Counted from the first letter of the stretch, positions 45,580 to 57,654 are shown. The stretch: DNA of 64,000 nt from Allolobophora icterica (GCA_963556255.1 OY744613.1:43504644-43568643); one strand, 5' to 3'. Program-made: numbers and translations. Notes: generated from the letters alone by a model not told the origin.

Positions 45580-46100
45580 TTAACCACTCTTATAACCTGG
45601 TATAGTCTGAGTGCAGCGTTTGTGAGGTGGGACAACATAATTATTATCAGACATGATGACTCTAAAATGTGGTGTTAGGCAGGGTGGTGTTCGATCTCCA
45701 GTTCTGTTTGCTGTTTATGTCAACGAGATAATTGAAAAGCTAAGTCGATCCAACCATGGGTGTAGAATTGGGGAGACGTACTTGGGGTGGGTAATGTATG
45801 CAGATGACCTTATTTTATTATCAGCCTCCCTGTGTGATCTCCAAGCTATGGTTGACATTTGCTCTGTTGAGCTACAAAGTATTGATCTGAAGCTAAATGT
45901 AGCCAAATCTCAAGTCGTAAGGATTGGATCACAGTTCCGTAATATGTGTAAGAACATTAGTGTCAATGGAGTAGAGATCGGTTATGTGAACAAGCTAAAA
46001 TATCTGGGTTGTTTTCTGGTTGCAGCCAAGTCATTTAAAATTAGTATGCATGAAATGCGCGTTAAGTTTTACAGGTCATTTAATTCTTTGTAGCCTATAG

Positions 46101-47034
46101 CAAGTGTCACAAATTTAGTGAACCTGTTTTATTACATTTGGTTAGTGCCCACTGTAAACCATTTCTCCTCTATGGAATGAAGCTGTAAACCATACCAAAA
46201 GCGAGCTAAATTCCTTAGAATACACTTACAGCTCTGCAATTTGTAAAATTTTCAAAATCTGTTATAGTACTGTTGTATCGGTCCTGCACTTCATGCATGA
46301 AAGTAACATAAAAGACTGTTGGTTAACTAGAAGACTGCGATTTACTCAGAATTGCCTTTCAAATGACAATGATGTTGTGAGATTTCTGTCTTATTTCTCA
46401 AACACCATAAGTGATTGAGTCTTTTGTTTTGTATTTTCATATTTTTTTTTGTGCTACCAATGTTTGGTGAATTAAAGGTTTGATATAATAATTAGTCAAT
46501 CTATTCGGTAGAGGTCAGGAGAATCGATAATCCAACTCTCGTTTTCAGCAATTCTTTTTCTTTATCGCCATTTTGATGATATTTAGAAAGGAAGCGGTTA
46601 CTGTTTTCCATAACGTGGTGGTTTCGTATGTGTTTTCGCCTTACATACACTCACGCTTTGTTCCTGTAAATTTCGTTTTACAATTCTGCAGGTTTGAATT
46701 AGTAATCTATTGCAAATATTATGCATATTGAGCAAATGAACATAAGCTACGCTTATCAGACTATCCATCTTCCGATTTCTTGTAGTCGTCCAGAATCCCC
46801 GAAAACGCTGAAAATACACAACAGCCCGATTTCCTCAAAACAGTTTTATAGAAAGCGGTCGAAATCCAGAAAACTATTTGAACTCTTATACATGACACAG
46901 ACCTAACGTGGCCTTTATGTATCTCTAGAGGCCACGTTTGTGCATCTTAATTAGGCTTGTTAGTGTCAATTTCGGGATCCGTCCGAAATTTGTTTCGGGG
47001 ATTTGGTATGCACCTTCTTAACTTTAACTATGTA
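46101..47034. other. no gene recognised
   Basis: Non-coding. One short inverted repeat, AACGTGGCCT (46905-46914) / AGGCCACGTT (46929-46938). Confidence 0.5.
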
Positions 47035-48245
47035 TTCATTCATTTATAGATTTATATAGCGCCTCTTCGAGATAACTATTCAGAGGCGCCCACGACTCCA
47101 GCACGGCCAAAAAGATCAGTTTTCAGGCGGACATAGTAAGTGTCAGAGGAAGAAGTAGCTCAGAAGGGAGACCATTCCACATGCGATTATGCAAATCCAC
47201 TGAGAAGGTGTGGGTTTGCAAAATCGCAGTACGGGCAAACAGGCCTTGGTCCTCCCTGCCGAGCGGAGGACCCAGGCAGTCCAAGAGGCCGAGACAGGGC
47301 CGAAGAGGTCCAGCAAGTAGGATGGTGTGAGACCCAGCTGACACTGTCTACACAGGGAAGCGATCCTGTACATGATGCACTGTCGTACAGAGAGCCAATG
47401 CAGGACTTCCAGCATAACATTTGAAACATGGCCAAAACAGGGTATAAATTTGGCCAATAAGGCGCACAGCAGAGTGCAAGACGCGGTCAAGGCAGTTTAG
47501 GTATGCAGACGGGAGATCAGAGTAAAGACAGGCAATAGTCGAGACGAGATGTGATAAAAGAATGCACAAGAGTAGTTGCAGCTCCCGTTGACTGAGAGTG
47601 AGCGACAGCACAAAGCTGACAGAGCTGGTAAAGGTAGTAGCAGCTAAGGCGATGAAGGTGTGGCGCAAAGGATAGTTTTTGGTCCAATTGAATGCCAAGC
47701 CCACAAAACGAGGAAGAAAAAGTAAAGCCAGGAAACTATGTGGAGAGAGAGGAAAGGTTAAGCTTAGCAAGTTGCTGATGGGTACCCAACCACATGAATT
47801 TGGTCTTGGAAGAGTTTAAGCAGCGGCGGACTGTGTCTAGCCCATAGCCGCTACAGCAGAAGCAGCGCTGTGTGGCGGGCAATGCATGTATGCCTGTGTA
47901 TCATCAGCGTAGAGCTGGGCTAGGACACTTTGTTCTGCAAGAAGCAGGGCAAGGCCAGAGGTGTACATAATATAGGTAGGGGGCCCAAGGACAGAACCTG
48001 GGGCAGACCCTACAGGGCAGGAATCCACCAAGACCTAGTCAAGCCATGAAGCACCCTGAAAGAATGCCCGGAAAGGAAGAGCTAATCCACTAAAAAATTT
48101 CCAGCCAGCCCAAATGTAATATGCAACCGTTTTAGTAGGATGTCATGACGTACAGTGTCGAAAGCGGTGCTAACATCGAATAGGGCCAGCAGAGTCAACT
48201 CTGCTCTGTCGATAGACTCGTGATAGGTTTCTGATTACAGGCGGA
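47035..48245 (-). mobile_element. CR1/L2-like LINE, 3' part
   Basis: On the minus strand the reverse transcriptase is entered at an LLALFDVSTAFD-like segment (about 48200), followed by YADDTQAYMHCPP (about 47900), then the C-terminal region in shifted frames (CLDRVLHSAVRLIGQI; SVDLHNRMWNGLPSEL). The reading frame ends about 50 bp before the tail, which holds a hairpin (GCGCCTCT...AGAGGCGC), then TATATAAATC and an ATGAATGAAT tract. 5'-truncated and broken by frameshifts. Confidence 0.88.
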
Positions 48246-48682
48246 GCAGCAGGGTTTCAGTCGAGTGCAATTTTCTTTAATGTTAACTCTTAAGGTTGCT
48301 TCCTTCGGTTTCTTTGTCAGAAGGAGAGTAGAATATTTCTTTAATAGAAATAGCATTTCTTGTTTTATCCTATATAAAGAAAAGTGTTCCTAGCTTTATT
48401 ATATGCGTATCAAGGAAAATTATAGTGAGCCAAGTGTTACTGGAACACTTCCTTTTGTTTCGTATTTCAATTATATTCACGAACACTGTTGTGCACATTG
48501 TAGCCATCCTACTGTCGTCACGCCAAGATCTCTACCAGTAAAGCAAAACCACTCTTAGGTGCTCTTTATATTGTCATTGTATTTGAAATCTCTTACTCGG
48601 AGCGGATCGTTGCCAAAATTATATAGGAATGAATATGATTACAAGTTTTGTTACAAGGTTCTAGTACGCTGAAGGACATAAT
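48246..48682. other. upstream flank of the zinc-finger gene
   Basis: AT-rich, no gene seen; presumably promoter and leader. Confidence 0.4.
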
Positions 48683-50362
48683 ATGCAAGGAAACGTTTGT
48701 AATGAAGAAAAACAATTCAAATGTGAAGTTTGTTACAAAACATTTGCACAGATTTCTGGTCTCAAAATCCACAGAAGAACACACACTGGAGAAAAACAAT
48801 TCAACTGCAACGTATGCCACAAAGAATTTGCCATGAAACAACATCTGGAAGATCATGCAAGTACCCACAGTGGGGAAAAACCATACAAATGTGAATCATG
48901 CGACAAAGCTTTTAAACACAGCACTACTCTCAAAGTTCACGTGAAAACGCACACTGGAGAAAACACGTACAGATGCAATTTATGTGACAAAGCATTTCCA
49001 TGGAAATCTTATCTGGAAATCCACACACGATCACACACTGGAGAAAAGCCATATGAATGCAGTATATGTCGTAAGAAATTTCCAAATAAAAGTCATCTGG
49101 ATAATCATACAAGATTGCACACTGGAGAAAAACCACACAAGTGCAATCTGTGTGACAAAGCATTTGCTATGAAACAACATCTGAAAGATCACACAAGAAC
49201 CCACACTGGGGAGAAACCATACAAATGTGAATTGTGTGATAAAACATTTAAGCAGAGTGGTGCTCTTGGAGTCCATATAAGAACACACACTGGGGAAAAA
49301 CCATACAAGTGTAATTTATGCGACAAAGCATTTGCATGGAGGTGTTATCTGGAAAGCCATATAAAAGCGCACGCTGGAGAGAAACAATTCAGGTGTGATG
49401 TATGTCACAAGGATTTTCCATCTAAGAGTCACCTAGAATGCCATTCAAGAACACACACTGGGGAAAGGCCGTACAAGTGCAGTGTTTGTCAGAAAGCATT
49501 TTCGCTCAAGCAGCATCTGCATGACCACAAGCGAATCCACACCGGTGAAAAGCCATACAAATGTGAATTGTGTAAGAAAGCATTTAAACAGAGTGGTGCC
49601 CTAAAAGTCCATCTGAGGACCCATACTGGAGAGAAACCATACAGATGCAATATATGTGACAAAGCATTTGCGTGGAGGTGCTACCTGGATACCCACATAC
49701 GAATACACACTGGAGACAAACCATACACTTGCAGTTTGTGTAACAGAGCATTCACGCAACGCGATAGTCTCAAAATCCACTTAAGAACTCATACTGGGGA
49801 AAAGCCATACAAGTGTGGAGTATGTGTGAAAGCATTTGCGAGAAGTTGTGACCTCAGAATGCACATGAGAACCCACACTGGAGAAAAGCCGTACAGGTGT
49901 GAATATTGTGGAAGAGCGTTTACCCAGAAAGGTTCTCTCAAAATCCATGCGAAGATGCACGTTAATGACAAAATATTATACATTTATCGCAACACACAGA
50001 GATATCCTGGAAGTACTTCACATAATCCAGTTGTTGCATCGACTGAAGATGACTGCGTTGTGGATGAAAATGATTTGTCAGCAACAGAACATCTGAGAGA
50101 CATTTTACTAAAGCAGAGTAAGAAACCAAGTCAAGAAGAAAACCAGACACCTGGAGATGAATTGACAATTGATTCTGTCATTGTTAGACATTACGGCTGT
50201 GGAATATGCGATGAAATCTTTGAAATCGAGAAAGAGTTTATGGAACACTGTTGCCATCACTTTGCCACTCCACAGAAAGACACATTTGTTGACCTATTTG
50301 AAGGACATCTTCCAAGTTGCTCTTGTGGAGAAGAGATAATTCCTTTTCCAGTTTGGAACTAA
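48683..50362 (+). CDS. C2H2 zinc-finger protein, 559 aa, with a 4-finger periodic array
   Basis: Fifteen well-formed fingers (residues about 12-430), then an acidic spacer and the C-terminal module (YGCGICDEIFEIEKEFMEHC, PQKDTFVDLFEGHL, CSCGEE). From finger 2 a four-finger unit repeats three times: MKQHL-type, a KHSTTL/KQSGAL-type, a W(K/R)-(S/C)YL-type, and an (N/S)KSHL-type (last one TQRDSL). The gene lacks the N-terminal variant finger seen at 27,051 and 62,396. Expected to be a nuclear DNA-binding protein. The start at MQGNVC is the first ATG before finger 1. Confidence 0.93.
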   Translation: MQGNVCNEEKQFKCEVCYKTFAQISGLKIHRRTHTGEKQFNCNVCHKEFAMKQHLEDHASTHSGEKPYKCESCDKAFKHSTTLKVHVKTHTGENTYRCNLCDKAFPWKSYLEIHTRSHTGEKPYECSICRKKFPNKSHLDNHTRLHTGEKPHKCNLCDKAFAMKQHLKDHTRTHTGEKPYKCELCDKTFKQSGALGVHIRTHTGEKPYKCNLCDKAFAWRCYLESHIKAHAGEKQFRCDVCHKDFPSKSHLECHSRTHTGERPYKCSVCQKAFSLKQHLHDHKRIHTGEKPYKCELCKKAFKQSGALKVHLRTHTGEKPYRCNICDKAFAWRCYLDTHIRIHTGDKPYTCSLCNRAFTQRDSLKIHLRTHTGEKPYKCGVCVKAFARSCDLRMHMRTHTGEKPYRCEYCGRAFTQKGSLKIHAKMHVNDKILYIYRNTQRYPGSTSHNPVVASTEDDCVVDENDLSATEHLRDILLKQSKKPSQEENQTPGDELTIDSVIVRHYGCGICDEIFEIEKEFMEHCCHHFATPQKDTFVDLFEGHLPSCSCGEEIIPFPVWN

Positions 50363-51090
50363 TTTCAACTCAGTTATACTGAGATCGTCAATGTGTGCAT
50401 ATATCTGGATTTTTAATTACTAGAAACCAGAAGACTTTCCACATGGCTACGTAACAGATGTACATACTTCGGATAGGTTGAAAAGGTTTACTGAACTGTA
50501 TATCTTGGAACAGTATGTATTGCATCGGAATACTGTTCTACAAGGACCATTGTCTGTAATTCCATGCGAGACCTGACAATGGAAAAACCACACAGGTACA
50601 GTTTATGTCCCAAAGTATATTGGTACAGTGATTTTCTGTAAGCAAACACGTTCACACACTGGAAATGAAGCCAGATAATTGTGACAAATGATATTTGCAT
50701 GGGGTGATGGTCACATCTAGCAAATATGAACTTGCACTAGAGAAAGCGTGTCTATGTCAGGAACGTACTTAACATGAGAGATTGTGTATGTGCTGAAGAT
50801 GCTATGAAGGAAATGCATTGTCGATATTGGACACTATGAGAACTTCATTTCACCAGTTGACAAGGCCTGGCTAAGACTCTGGAGATCAGTCTGTAGTAAT
50901 TGCTAATATTATTTTTCGCTGCAAAGCTTTTTGCCCATTCGATGTGTGATGGAATGTTTGAAATTCAGGATTATGAAGCATTGTTGTCGTCATTGTGATT
51001 CTTCGTATAAAGACACATTTTTGGATCTAATTCACGGACATCTCTGAAGTTGTTATTGTTGTGGAGATGAACATTTCCTGTTTAAAGTTT
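50363..51090 (+). pseudogene. decayed duplicate of a zinc-finger gene 3' end
   Basis: Weak finger remains at about 50580-50700. At 50935-51085 the C-terminal module is clearly copied: CDGMFEIQ-like sequence, then KDTFLDL, then the Cys-rich CGDEHF end, with frameshifts and stops. It lies 0.6 kb after the intact module of the preceding gene. Confidence 0.82.
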
Positions 51091-51358
51091 TTCTTCTACT
51101 TTGAATTAACAACTGTTATAATTTGATGACATAGTTTCTGCCAACTTTATCTTGCTAATGATGGTCTATTGTTTAGGTTATAGAAACATAGAGATTGCAT
51201 TTCGTCCCACAGCGCTTGAAATATACAGAAGTAATTCTTGCAAATGAATTGGAAGCTACAAAAATTATTTACAGAACTTGTAACGGGAAATCATAGATAT
51301 GTTTCCAAACTGATTATTGGTTACAGAATTGATTGATTCCTATATACAGGACCTATGT

Positions 51359-51698
51359 CAGGGGTGGCGAACCTTTTTTATGGCGCGTGCCAAAATGCTG
51401 CTAAATCATTTTAAAAAATACCATCGCGTGCCCTTCGGAATTTTGCACAGTGTATAATTATTTTTCTGATATAGGTTTTAGCTAACAAAGCATAGCAAAA
51501 AATGAATTAAAGATATTATTTCAAAGATTGTTTTTGAATGGTGTTCAAAATACAGTCCTTCAACAAAGAAAATGAGGATTCCTACTGAGATTTTGTATTT
51601 CTAAGTTTTAAATTTTGGGGACGCTCTGAATTCCGCGTGCCCAAAAAATTTCAACGCGTGCCACTTTGGGCACGCGTGCCATAGGTTCGCCATCCCTG
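51359..51698. mobile_element. hAT-like MITE, 340 bp
   Basis: Ends CAGGGGTGGCGAACC and GGTTCGCCATCCCTG, flanked by the 8-bp duplication ACCTATGT (51351-51358, 51699-51706). The interior has repeated CGCGTGCC boxes. No coding capacity. Confidence 0.94.
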
Positions 51699-51706
51699 AC
51701 CTATGT

Positions 51707-53006
51707 GAAACTTAATATATCTTTTACAATAGTGTTAAAAGTATGAACTTAGATATTACCGTAAATATTGTAATAGTGCGGATGTCTTATACTATTATTG
51801 TGTAAAGTGTATTAAATGATGTTGTACATGGACTGGGCTTTTTAAGTTGCTATGTGTACAGATTGGTTTAGAATCGATTTTGAAATACGAGTCCGTTTTT
51901 AACTGGATTATTTGCTGAAGAGCAACCAGTGTCGGGAATTGCAATGTGAAGAATATTGCAATGTGAAGAATATTTTAATGTTCAGGGTGTATTTCATGGC
52001 TCTGACTTGGAAATTTTCAACCATTAATACTTTCTGCACATATATCCTAATGATACGAAAGAGAAATTAATTCTTCTTCAAATTGACTAGAAGGCAGACC
52101 ATTTGCTAGTGAAACCAAGTCAGTTTGAGTGAGGTTGACACCTACTTCTAAGAATTTGTACAAATGAATCTTATATGATTAGCATATTCCAAGAATATGA
52201 TTAGTTTCACTTGAAACCACCGGACTATCAGTGATGGTATTAATAAATTACGAGACCTCATAAATTATGTGTGGGATGAAAGGTATGAAATTGAAAATTA
52301 GTTTCATGAATGTTGTTAGGCTCAGAGCGGTGATGCTCCCTGTTGAAGAATTTGAAATGTAACTTTTGTGATGTTTTCCTTGCACAAAAGAGACAAATTA
52401 ATTCACACATTTATGGTTAAATTTAACCAAATACATAATTAGTGCTTCTCCTGGCCTGAATTCAACTACTCCTTAAACTCATCGTGTTACAACATAGGCA
52501 ACTTAATTTTGACTTTTTAATAGGACCACTGAATATAGTTATTGTATTTATTAGAACAATGTTTAATATATTTGGATACAAATTGCATTAAATAGGTCAA
52601 ATTAAATTAAATAGGTCAAAGTGTTTTAAAGTCAATTTCATTTTCTAGTGTTTTTCTAGATTAGAACTCTGTGACAGGATTTACAATGAATTGTGTTATC
52701 GATGTGAAGCCAGTGTAAAGAATGAGAATGCAATTTTCATGTTGCATTTTGAAGTGCTGGTTTTTTTGGTAAGGCGCTTGTATCCTACTTTCAGTCAGTC
52801 CCACATTCTGACTGCTGCAGCGGCTGGGAGTCAACATACAGTACAGTTATTTATACCTTGGTATTATTTGTACAGCAGTCGAAGCAAAGTAGGATGGACG
52901 AGTAAGGGCGTCAGATGTTCTACATACTGTCCCATATTGGGTTTTTTGTAGCGGAGGCTGGATGAATTAATGCACTTAGTTCACGTAATACTTATAACGT
53001 GTAGGC

Positions 53007-53009
<3 letters not shown>
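51707..53009. other. no gene recognised
   Basis: Non-coding; an open frame at 52691-52951 has no recognisable domain. Confidence 0.45.

Positions 53010-53084
<75 letters not shown>
53010..53084. repeat. (CA)n microsatellite, about 37 units
   Basis: Uninterrupted ACAC run directly abutting a TAGGCCTA (53003-53010). Confidence 0.98.
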
Positions 53085-53086
<2 letters not shown>

Positions 53087-53562
53087 CCTTTAGTCACTAG
53101 GCTACACATTTTGGGTATCACTGTACATTAAAACATTCCCTGGTTTCAGTACGCTTTTAGTGATCTTCTTCCTCACGTTTACCTGTTGAATTTCTTCGAA
53201 ATCGGCATTGGAAATTGATTAAAATTGTAAATGTAAATAGAAAGATATTGCTGCCTATGCAAATACGTGCAATCGATTCGAACAACATTGTGCACGGCTT
53301 TCGTTCAATGGCCAGTGCCCGTTAGATCTTTGGCTTCTCCACGATTTCTTTTCCTGGGATGGATAGCTGTTAAGTCTTTCGCAGATTGCCATTTTCACTG
53401 ATTTTGCTGACTTATCTGAAATCTACCTGACTTCTCAAATGCAATATGACTCTGAAGTGTCCGACGATTTATGCCTGTTTTGAAAGGTTTAGGCATAACA
53501 GCTAGGTTGGCGGTCATCATGGGAATTGGAAAATTACATCGGCCGTCGCTACTCTGGCGACT

Positions 53563-54010
53563 AACATAACATAACATAACATAACAAGGGTTTTAAGTGG
53601 TTCAGAAGACGTTTAGTCTGTGTTAGAACCACTGAAAATTAACATGGAATGCTTAATAGCCCAATTTCCCTAGCTTCTTCTTAAAAGCTGTTATAGTGTC
53701 CACTGAGACAGTACTATCGTCCAAACCATTCCACAGGTCTACAACTCTTGCATTGAAGAATTTCTGCCCTAGTGTTCCTTTCGGCCTCTAAAATAATTTA
53801 TACCTTTGCCCCCGAGTTGCCTTGTTTGGTTCTAAATCAAAGAACGTCTCCCACTGCAGTGCTTCCTTTCCAGTGACAATCTTATAAGCTTCGATTAGAT
53901 CCCCTCGGCTCCTCCTTCTCTCCATTGTTGTTATTCCACACTTTCTCAACTTTTCTTCATAACTTAAATCCTTGTAGCACCAAATCATTTTTGTAGCTCT
54001 TCTTTGCACT
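53563..54010 (-). mobile_element. CR1-like LINE, C-terminal end and tail
   Basis: The minus strand codes the C-terminus of a reverse transcriptase (MQRRATKMIWCYKDLSYEEK; RGDLIEAYKIVTGKE; ARVVDLWNGLDDSTVS), with one in-frame TAG near 53786-53788 and a natural stop at 53653-53655. The 3' tail has a hairpin with arms AGTGGTTC/GAACCACT and then a repeated TTATG tract. 5'-truncated. Confidence 0.88.
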
Positions 54011-54802
54011 TAGCAGACTGTGCAGACTTTCCTGAGCGTATTACTGTTTCGTCTTCATACTTTATTCATGTTCAGTTTCCTTTTCTACAGCCACAAATTG
54101 TTTTTTTTATATATATTTAGCACGTAGCCCATAGAGCGAGATCAAAAGTAAATTCATTGTAGGCCTACTTACATGTAGAGCAATCAGTGACTGTTTTAGC
54201 GCAAACTGAAGTAGGCTAATACTAGATTACTGCCCGTTCTAAACCGGGAAGATCCTGGTTCTCCGTAAAGGCGAAATAATGGATAAGCTTAAAAATTACG
54301 AAATAGGCCTACCAGGAAAACCTTCATGAACTATTTATACTGCATTTAAAGGAGGGTACAAGAATCGATTACGGCAAACATGCTAATATAACTGTGGCTT
54401 CCCAGTCTTTCAAATTCCCAGTCTTTCAAATGTAAACAAGTGCTAGATGGCAGGAGCAGTCCTAATCCAACTTCAGTTCAGTTGAAAATGTTTTATCTTT
54501 CTTTTATTCAACGCCATTTCTGATTAGCCTGACGATCATTCTAAAGCTTTTCGTTGAGATTGTGGTTTAGGTGAGTTTTCACTGTCATTAATTTACAGAT
54601 GTAGCATTATTTAATATAGCCTACTAGAGTATTTGCCAGTCATAATAATGGGTGTTTAGGCTAATCAGTCTTCGCCTCGTCCTTGCTCCAGTAGTCCAAG
54701 CGTGAGCAGCACTGGCGACGATCTTGTTTGACAGGTGGAGGGGGGTTATAACTGATCTTGTCAAAAAAGAGTTTGAACTGATCTGCTCAAAGAAGAGGTC
54801 AA
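54011..54802. other. no gene recognised
   Basis: Non-coding; TAGGCCTA at 54160 and 54304. Confidence 0.5.
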
Positions 54803-55201
54803 AATTTGGTAATCACGCAGACTGAGTGCCTGTGTATATAAACAGTATGGTCGCCACTGACTTCGCTCCAATAGAGCGCTGCTACCTACCAAACACATTC
54901 CATAATGCAATTCGATAAGTAAGTAAGTAACACGAACTTTAATTGACATTTTAAGAAACAGAACTAAATAAAGTAGTATATGTTTGAAATGGCAATCGAA
55001 TGAATATAATTGCCTTCTTTCACGTTTTCTAAATTCGAATACGTGTGAATACGAACTGTAATAAAAGTTCGTTTTCGTTACTTACTTGGCGAATTGCATT
55101 ACGGGATGTAACTGGTAGGTAGCAGCGCTGTATTGGAGCAGCCAGTGGCAACCATTTTTGTTATATACACAGGCACTCAGTCTGCATGATCACCAAATTT
55201 T
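54803..55201. mobile_element. fold-back element D
   Basis: Arms of about 135 bp (54803-54935 and about 55065-55201) are near reverse complements: AAATTTGGT, CAGACTGAGTGCCTGTGTAT, CCAATA, GCAATTCG and AAGTAAGTAAC occur in mirrored order. The AT-rich centre has no coding capacity. Single arms are found at 39248-39390 and 60500-60625. Confidence 0.85.
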
Positions 55202-55339
55202 TTTAGCACGTGAGAAACTTTTGACCTTTTTAGTGTTTCTTCAAAATGTTTGTGTGTGGGGGAGGAATGTATGGCGTGTCCCCCACTCTTAAAGGTGGGG
55301 GTCTTCCCCTCGACCCCGGGATCGCCGCCCATGGTGAGC

Positions 55340-56235
55340 AGACAAATGCGTGAACTATGGTGGTAAATACAGAAGGTGAGACCGAGCATCCGATGGTCTT
55401 GAGACGCCTCAGTTGAAAGAAGCAGGAGTGAGTCATGTTGGGGATGTGCCTTGTGAATGTGAGAGAAGAGTCAAGTCTAACATCCAAGTCACGGACGGTG
55501 GAAGAGTAGGTGTAAGGAGGAAATTTCTCAGTCAGCAATGGAAAGTTGAGTTTAGCAAGCTGCTGTCAAGTCCCAAACCAGATTATTTGAGTCTTAGCAG
55601 TGTTTAGGCAGAGACGGTTAGTTGACATCCAGTAGTGAAGGTCAGAGACAAGATGGTCAATGGAGCAAACAAGGGAGAGTTGATCAGTTGACGGACCATG
55701 TACAAAAGCCTGAGCATCATCTGCATAAAGATGGCCATTTGCCCATGTTTAGTAAATAGAGATGGGATATCAGCAGTGAAGAGGATGTATAGGATGGGAC
55801 CGAGCACTGAGCCCTGGGGAACACCAAATTCCACCTCTGTCCACTGAGTCCTGGTTTCACCGAGGACAACCAACTGTGAGCGGTCAGAGAGGTACGATTT
55901 AAACAAAAGAAGCGGAACACCAGAGACCAAAGGACAGTTCCAGTCGCTGAAGCAGGATCTCGTGGTCAACCATTTCAAACGCAGATGACACATCAAAAAG
56001 CGCCAGAATTGAGAGATGAGAGTGATCAATAGCTACATAAATATAAGACAGCAGGAATAAGAGAGCAGTTTCTGTGGAATGGTGGCCCCTAAAGCCAGAT
56101 TTGGCGACTGGCAGAAGCCCAGCCTGCTCAAAGTAGGGGAGTAGCTGGAGTGAAACTATAGTCTTTCAAGGGTCTTTGAGAAGAAAGAAAGATGGGAGAT
56201 GGGCCGGTAATTTTGACAGGCAGTTAATGTCTTTG
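55340..56235 (-). mobile_element. CR1/L2-like LINE, reverse-transcriptase fragment
   Basis: The minus strand shows an ALFDVSSAFEMVDHEILLQR-like segment (about 55990), GVPQGSVLGPILYILFTADI (about 55810), a YADDAQ motif in another frame (about 55725) and the following RDLDVRLDSSLTFTRHI. Sequence beyond about 55340 no longer matches the family. Broken by frameshifts. Confidence 0.87.
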
Positions 56236-56264
56236 TAAGAATGTGCAGTGGAGAAACACTTGCA

Positions 56265-56335
56265 AGAGCGCCTCTGAGTGGATATCATGGAGAGGTGCTG
56301 TATGACTAATGTGAATGAATGAATGAATGAATTAA
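56265..56335 (+). mobile_element. LINE tail in the opposite orientation
   Basis: Hairpin GCGCCTCT...AGAGGTGC, then CTGTATGACTAATG and an ATGAATGAATGA tract. This is the plus-strand form of the tail seen at 47035, placed head to head with the LINE at 55340-56235. Confidence 0.72.
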
Positions 56336-56477
56336 TTTGTTTCCCATAAGCATTTGCACATAGGCAAAGATGGAGTGAGAGAGGGAAAGAAGGAAAAAAC
56401 AGCTGTCACATTAACTTGTATACATTTTTGTTTGTTTTTTTTACGCTGATAAAGGTCTCAGGTCACGAGCAGGAATC

Positions 56478-57602
56478 ATGAATGAAGAAAACAAATTCGA
56501 ATATGAATTGTCGAACAAAAAAATTGCCCATCGGTTTAGTTTCAAAATCACTGTAAGAACCCACAGTGGAGAAAAACCGAAACAGTGCAATTTATTGAAC
56601 AATGTATCTGCACATTCTGGCAATATGGAAAATGAAGCACAATCTTCCACAGGAGAAACTTCATGTAAGTGCCCCTTATGTCACAAAGTATTTGCTCGGG
56701 AGAATAGTCTGAGACGCCACGTGAGGACCCATAATGGAGAAAAGCCGTACAAATGCGACATTTGCGGCAAAGCATATACACAGAGCGGTAGTCTGAAGAG
56801 CCATAAAAGGACCCACACTGGGGAAATGTCGTACAGATGCAATTTGTGTCAGAAACTATTTACATGTAAAAATCATCTCGATGATCATACAATAACGCAT
56901 ACAGGCGAAAATCTAGACAAGTTCAACTTATGCGATAAGTCATATTCAATTAGGCAGAGGTTAAAATACCACACTGGAACACACCCTGGAGAAAAGCCGT
57001 ACAAGTGCTACCTCTGTGACAAAGCATATGCACATATTGGTACTCTGAAAAACCACATGAGATCCCACACTGGAGAAAAGCCATACGAGTGTGAACTATG
57101 TAGCAAAACATTTGCTTCTAGTAAATGCCTCAAGTACCATGCAGTAGGCCATGCCATGAAAAACATGAAACACATATCCACAAGTGAACTAATTGCAAGA
57201 CTGACAAGGGGATGTCGTGGAAGTTCTTCGCCTAAGAGCTCCAGTATGCATACTGAAAATGACAGGCGTTGTTATGAAAAAGTGTTACCAGCAACAGAAA
57301 CTATGCAGGATATTTCATGCGATAGACGGACGATAAAATACAGTCCAAATGAAAAACCACATTCTAGAAATCAGTCAATAACTGCTGCTGATTTAGATCC
57401 TTTAACGTCGAAACTTTATGGCTGTGGAATATGCAACGAAAGGTTTGAAATCGAAAAAGAATTCGTGGAACACTGTTTTCTTCACTGTGGTGCTCCACAG
57501 AAAGACACTTATGTTGACCTATTAAGACATCTTTCAAGTTGCCCTTGTGGAGAACAAACACAATTCCTTAGTTTCACTGGTACTTTATATCAACAGTTTT
57601 GA
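56478..57602 (+). CDS. C2H2 zinc-finger protein, 374 aa
   Basis: The first ~55 residues are degenerate fingers (missing Cys or His). Six units follow, one of them (DKFNLCDKSY) without its first Cys, to about residue 235. Then come a basic Ser-rich spacer and the family C-terminal module (LYGCGICNERFEIEKEFVEH, PQKDTYVDL, SCPCGEQ). Probably a nuclear DNA-binding protein with a short effective array. Start at MNEENKFE. Confidence 0.9.
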   Translation: MNEENKFEYELSNKKIAHRFSFKITVRTHSGEKPKQCNLLNNVSAHSGNMENEAQSSTGETSCKCPLCHKVFARENSLRRHVRTHNGEKPYKCDICGKAYTQSGSLKSHKRTHTGEMSYRCNLCQKLFTCKNHLDDHTITHTGENLDKFNLCDKSYSIRQRLKYHTGTHPGEKPYKCYLCDKAYAHIGTLKNHMRSHTGEKPYECELCSKTFASSKCLKYHAVGHAMKNMKHISTSELIARLTRGCRGSSSPKSSSMHTENDRRCYEKVLPATETMQDISCDRRTIKYSPNEKPHSRNQSITAADLDPLTSKLYGCGICNERFEIEKEFVEHCFLHCGAPQKDTYVDLLRHLSSCPCGEQTQFLSFTGTLYQQF

Positions 57603-57654
57603 GACCACCTGTGTATTTGGCAATTTAACTATGTTTTAATATATGTAACAGTAG

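Larger units (their letters stand above)
41640..46095 (+). mobile_element. non-LTR retrotransposon, broken, with two insertions
   Basis: 5'-truncated. The first part holds the end of an APE endonuclease (NLSDHLPLVLHLSD) and the linker region (41690-42301, ending at a TGA in place of a Trp codon). The reverse transcriptase follows in pieces: KMKRGKAPGLDRI (about 44060), NYRGITLSS and GFKKGLGCSHA (44250-44390), then GVRQGGVRSPVLFAVYVNE and VMYADDLILLSA (45665-45830), and a C-terminal part to 46093. The clade was not assigned. Interrupted by the elements at 42374-43903 and 44561-45579. Confidence 0.9.

Noticed and set aside
52691..52951. 86-aa open frame
   Set aside because: No recognisable domain, no neighbouring gene parts, and length within chance for this base composition.
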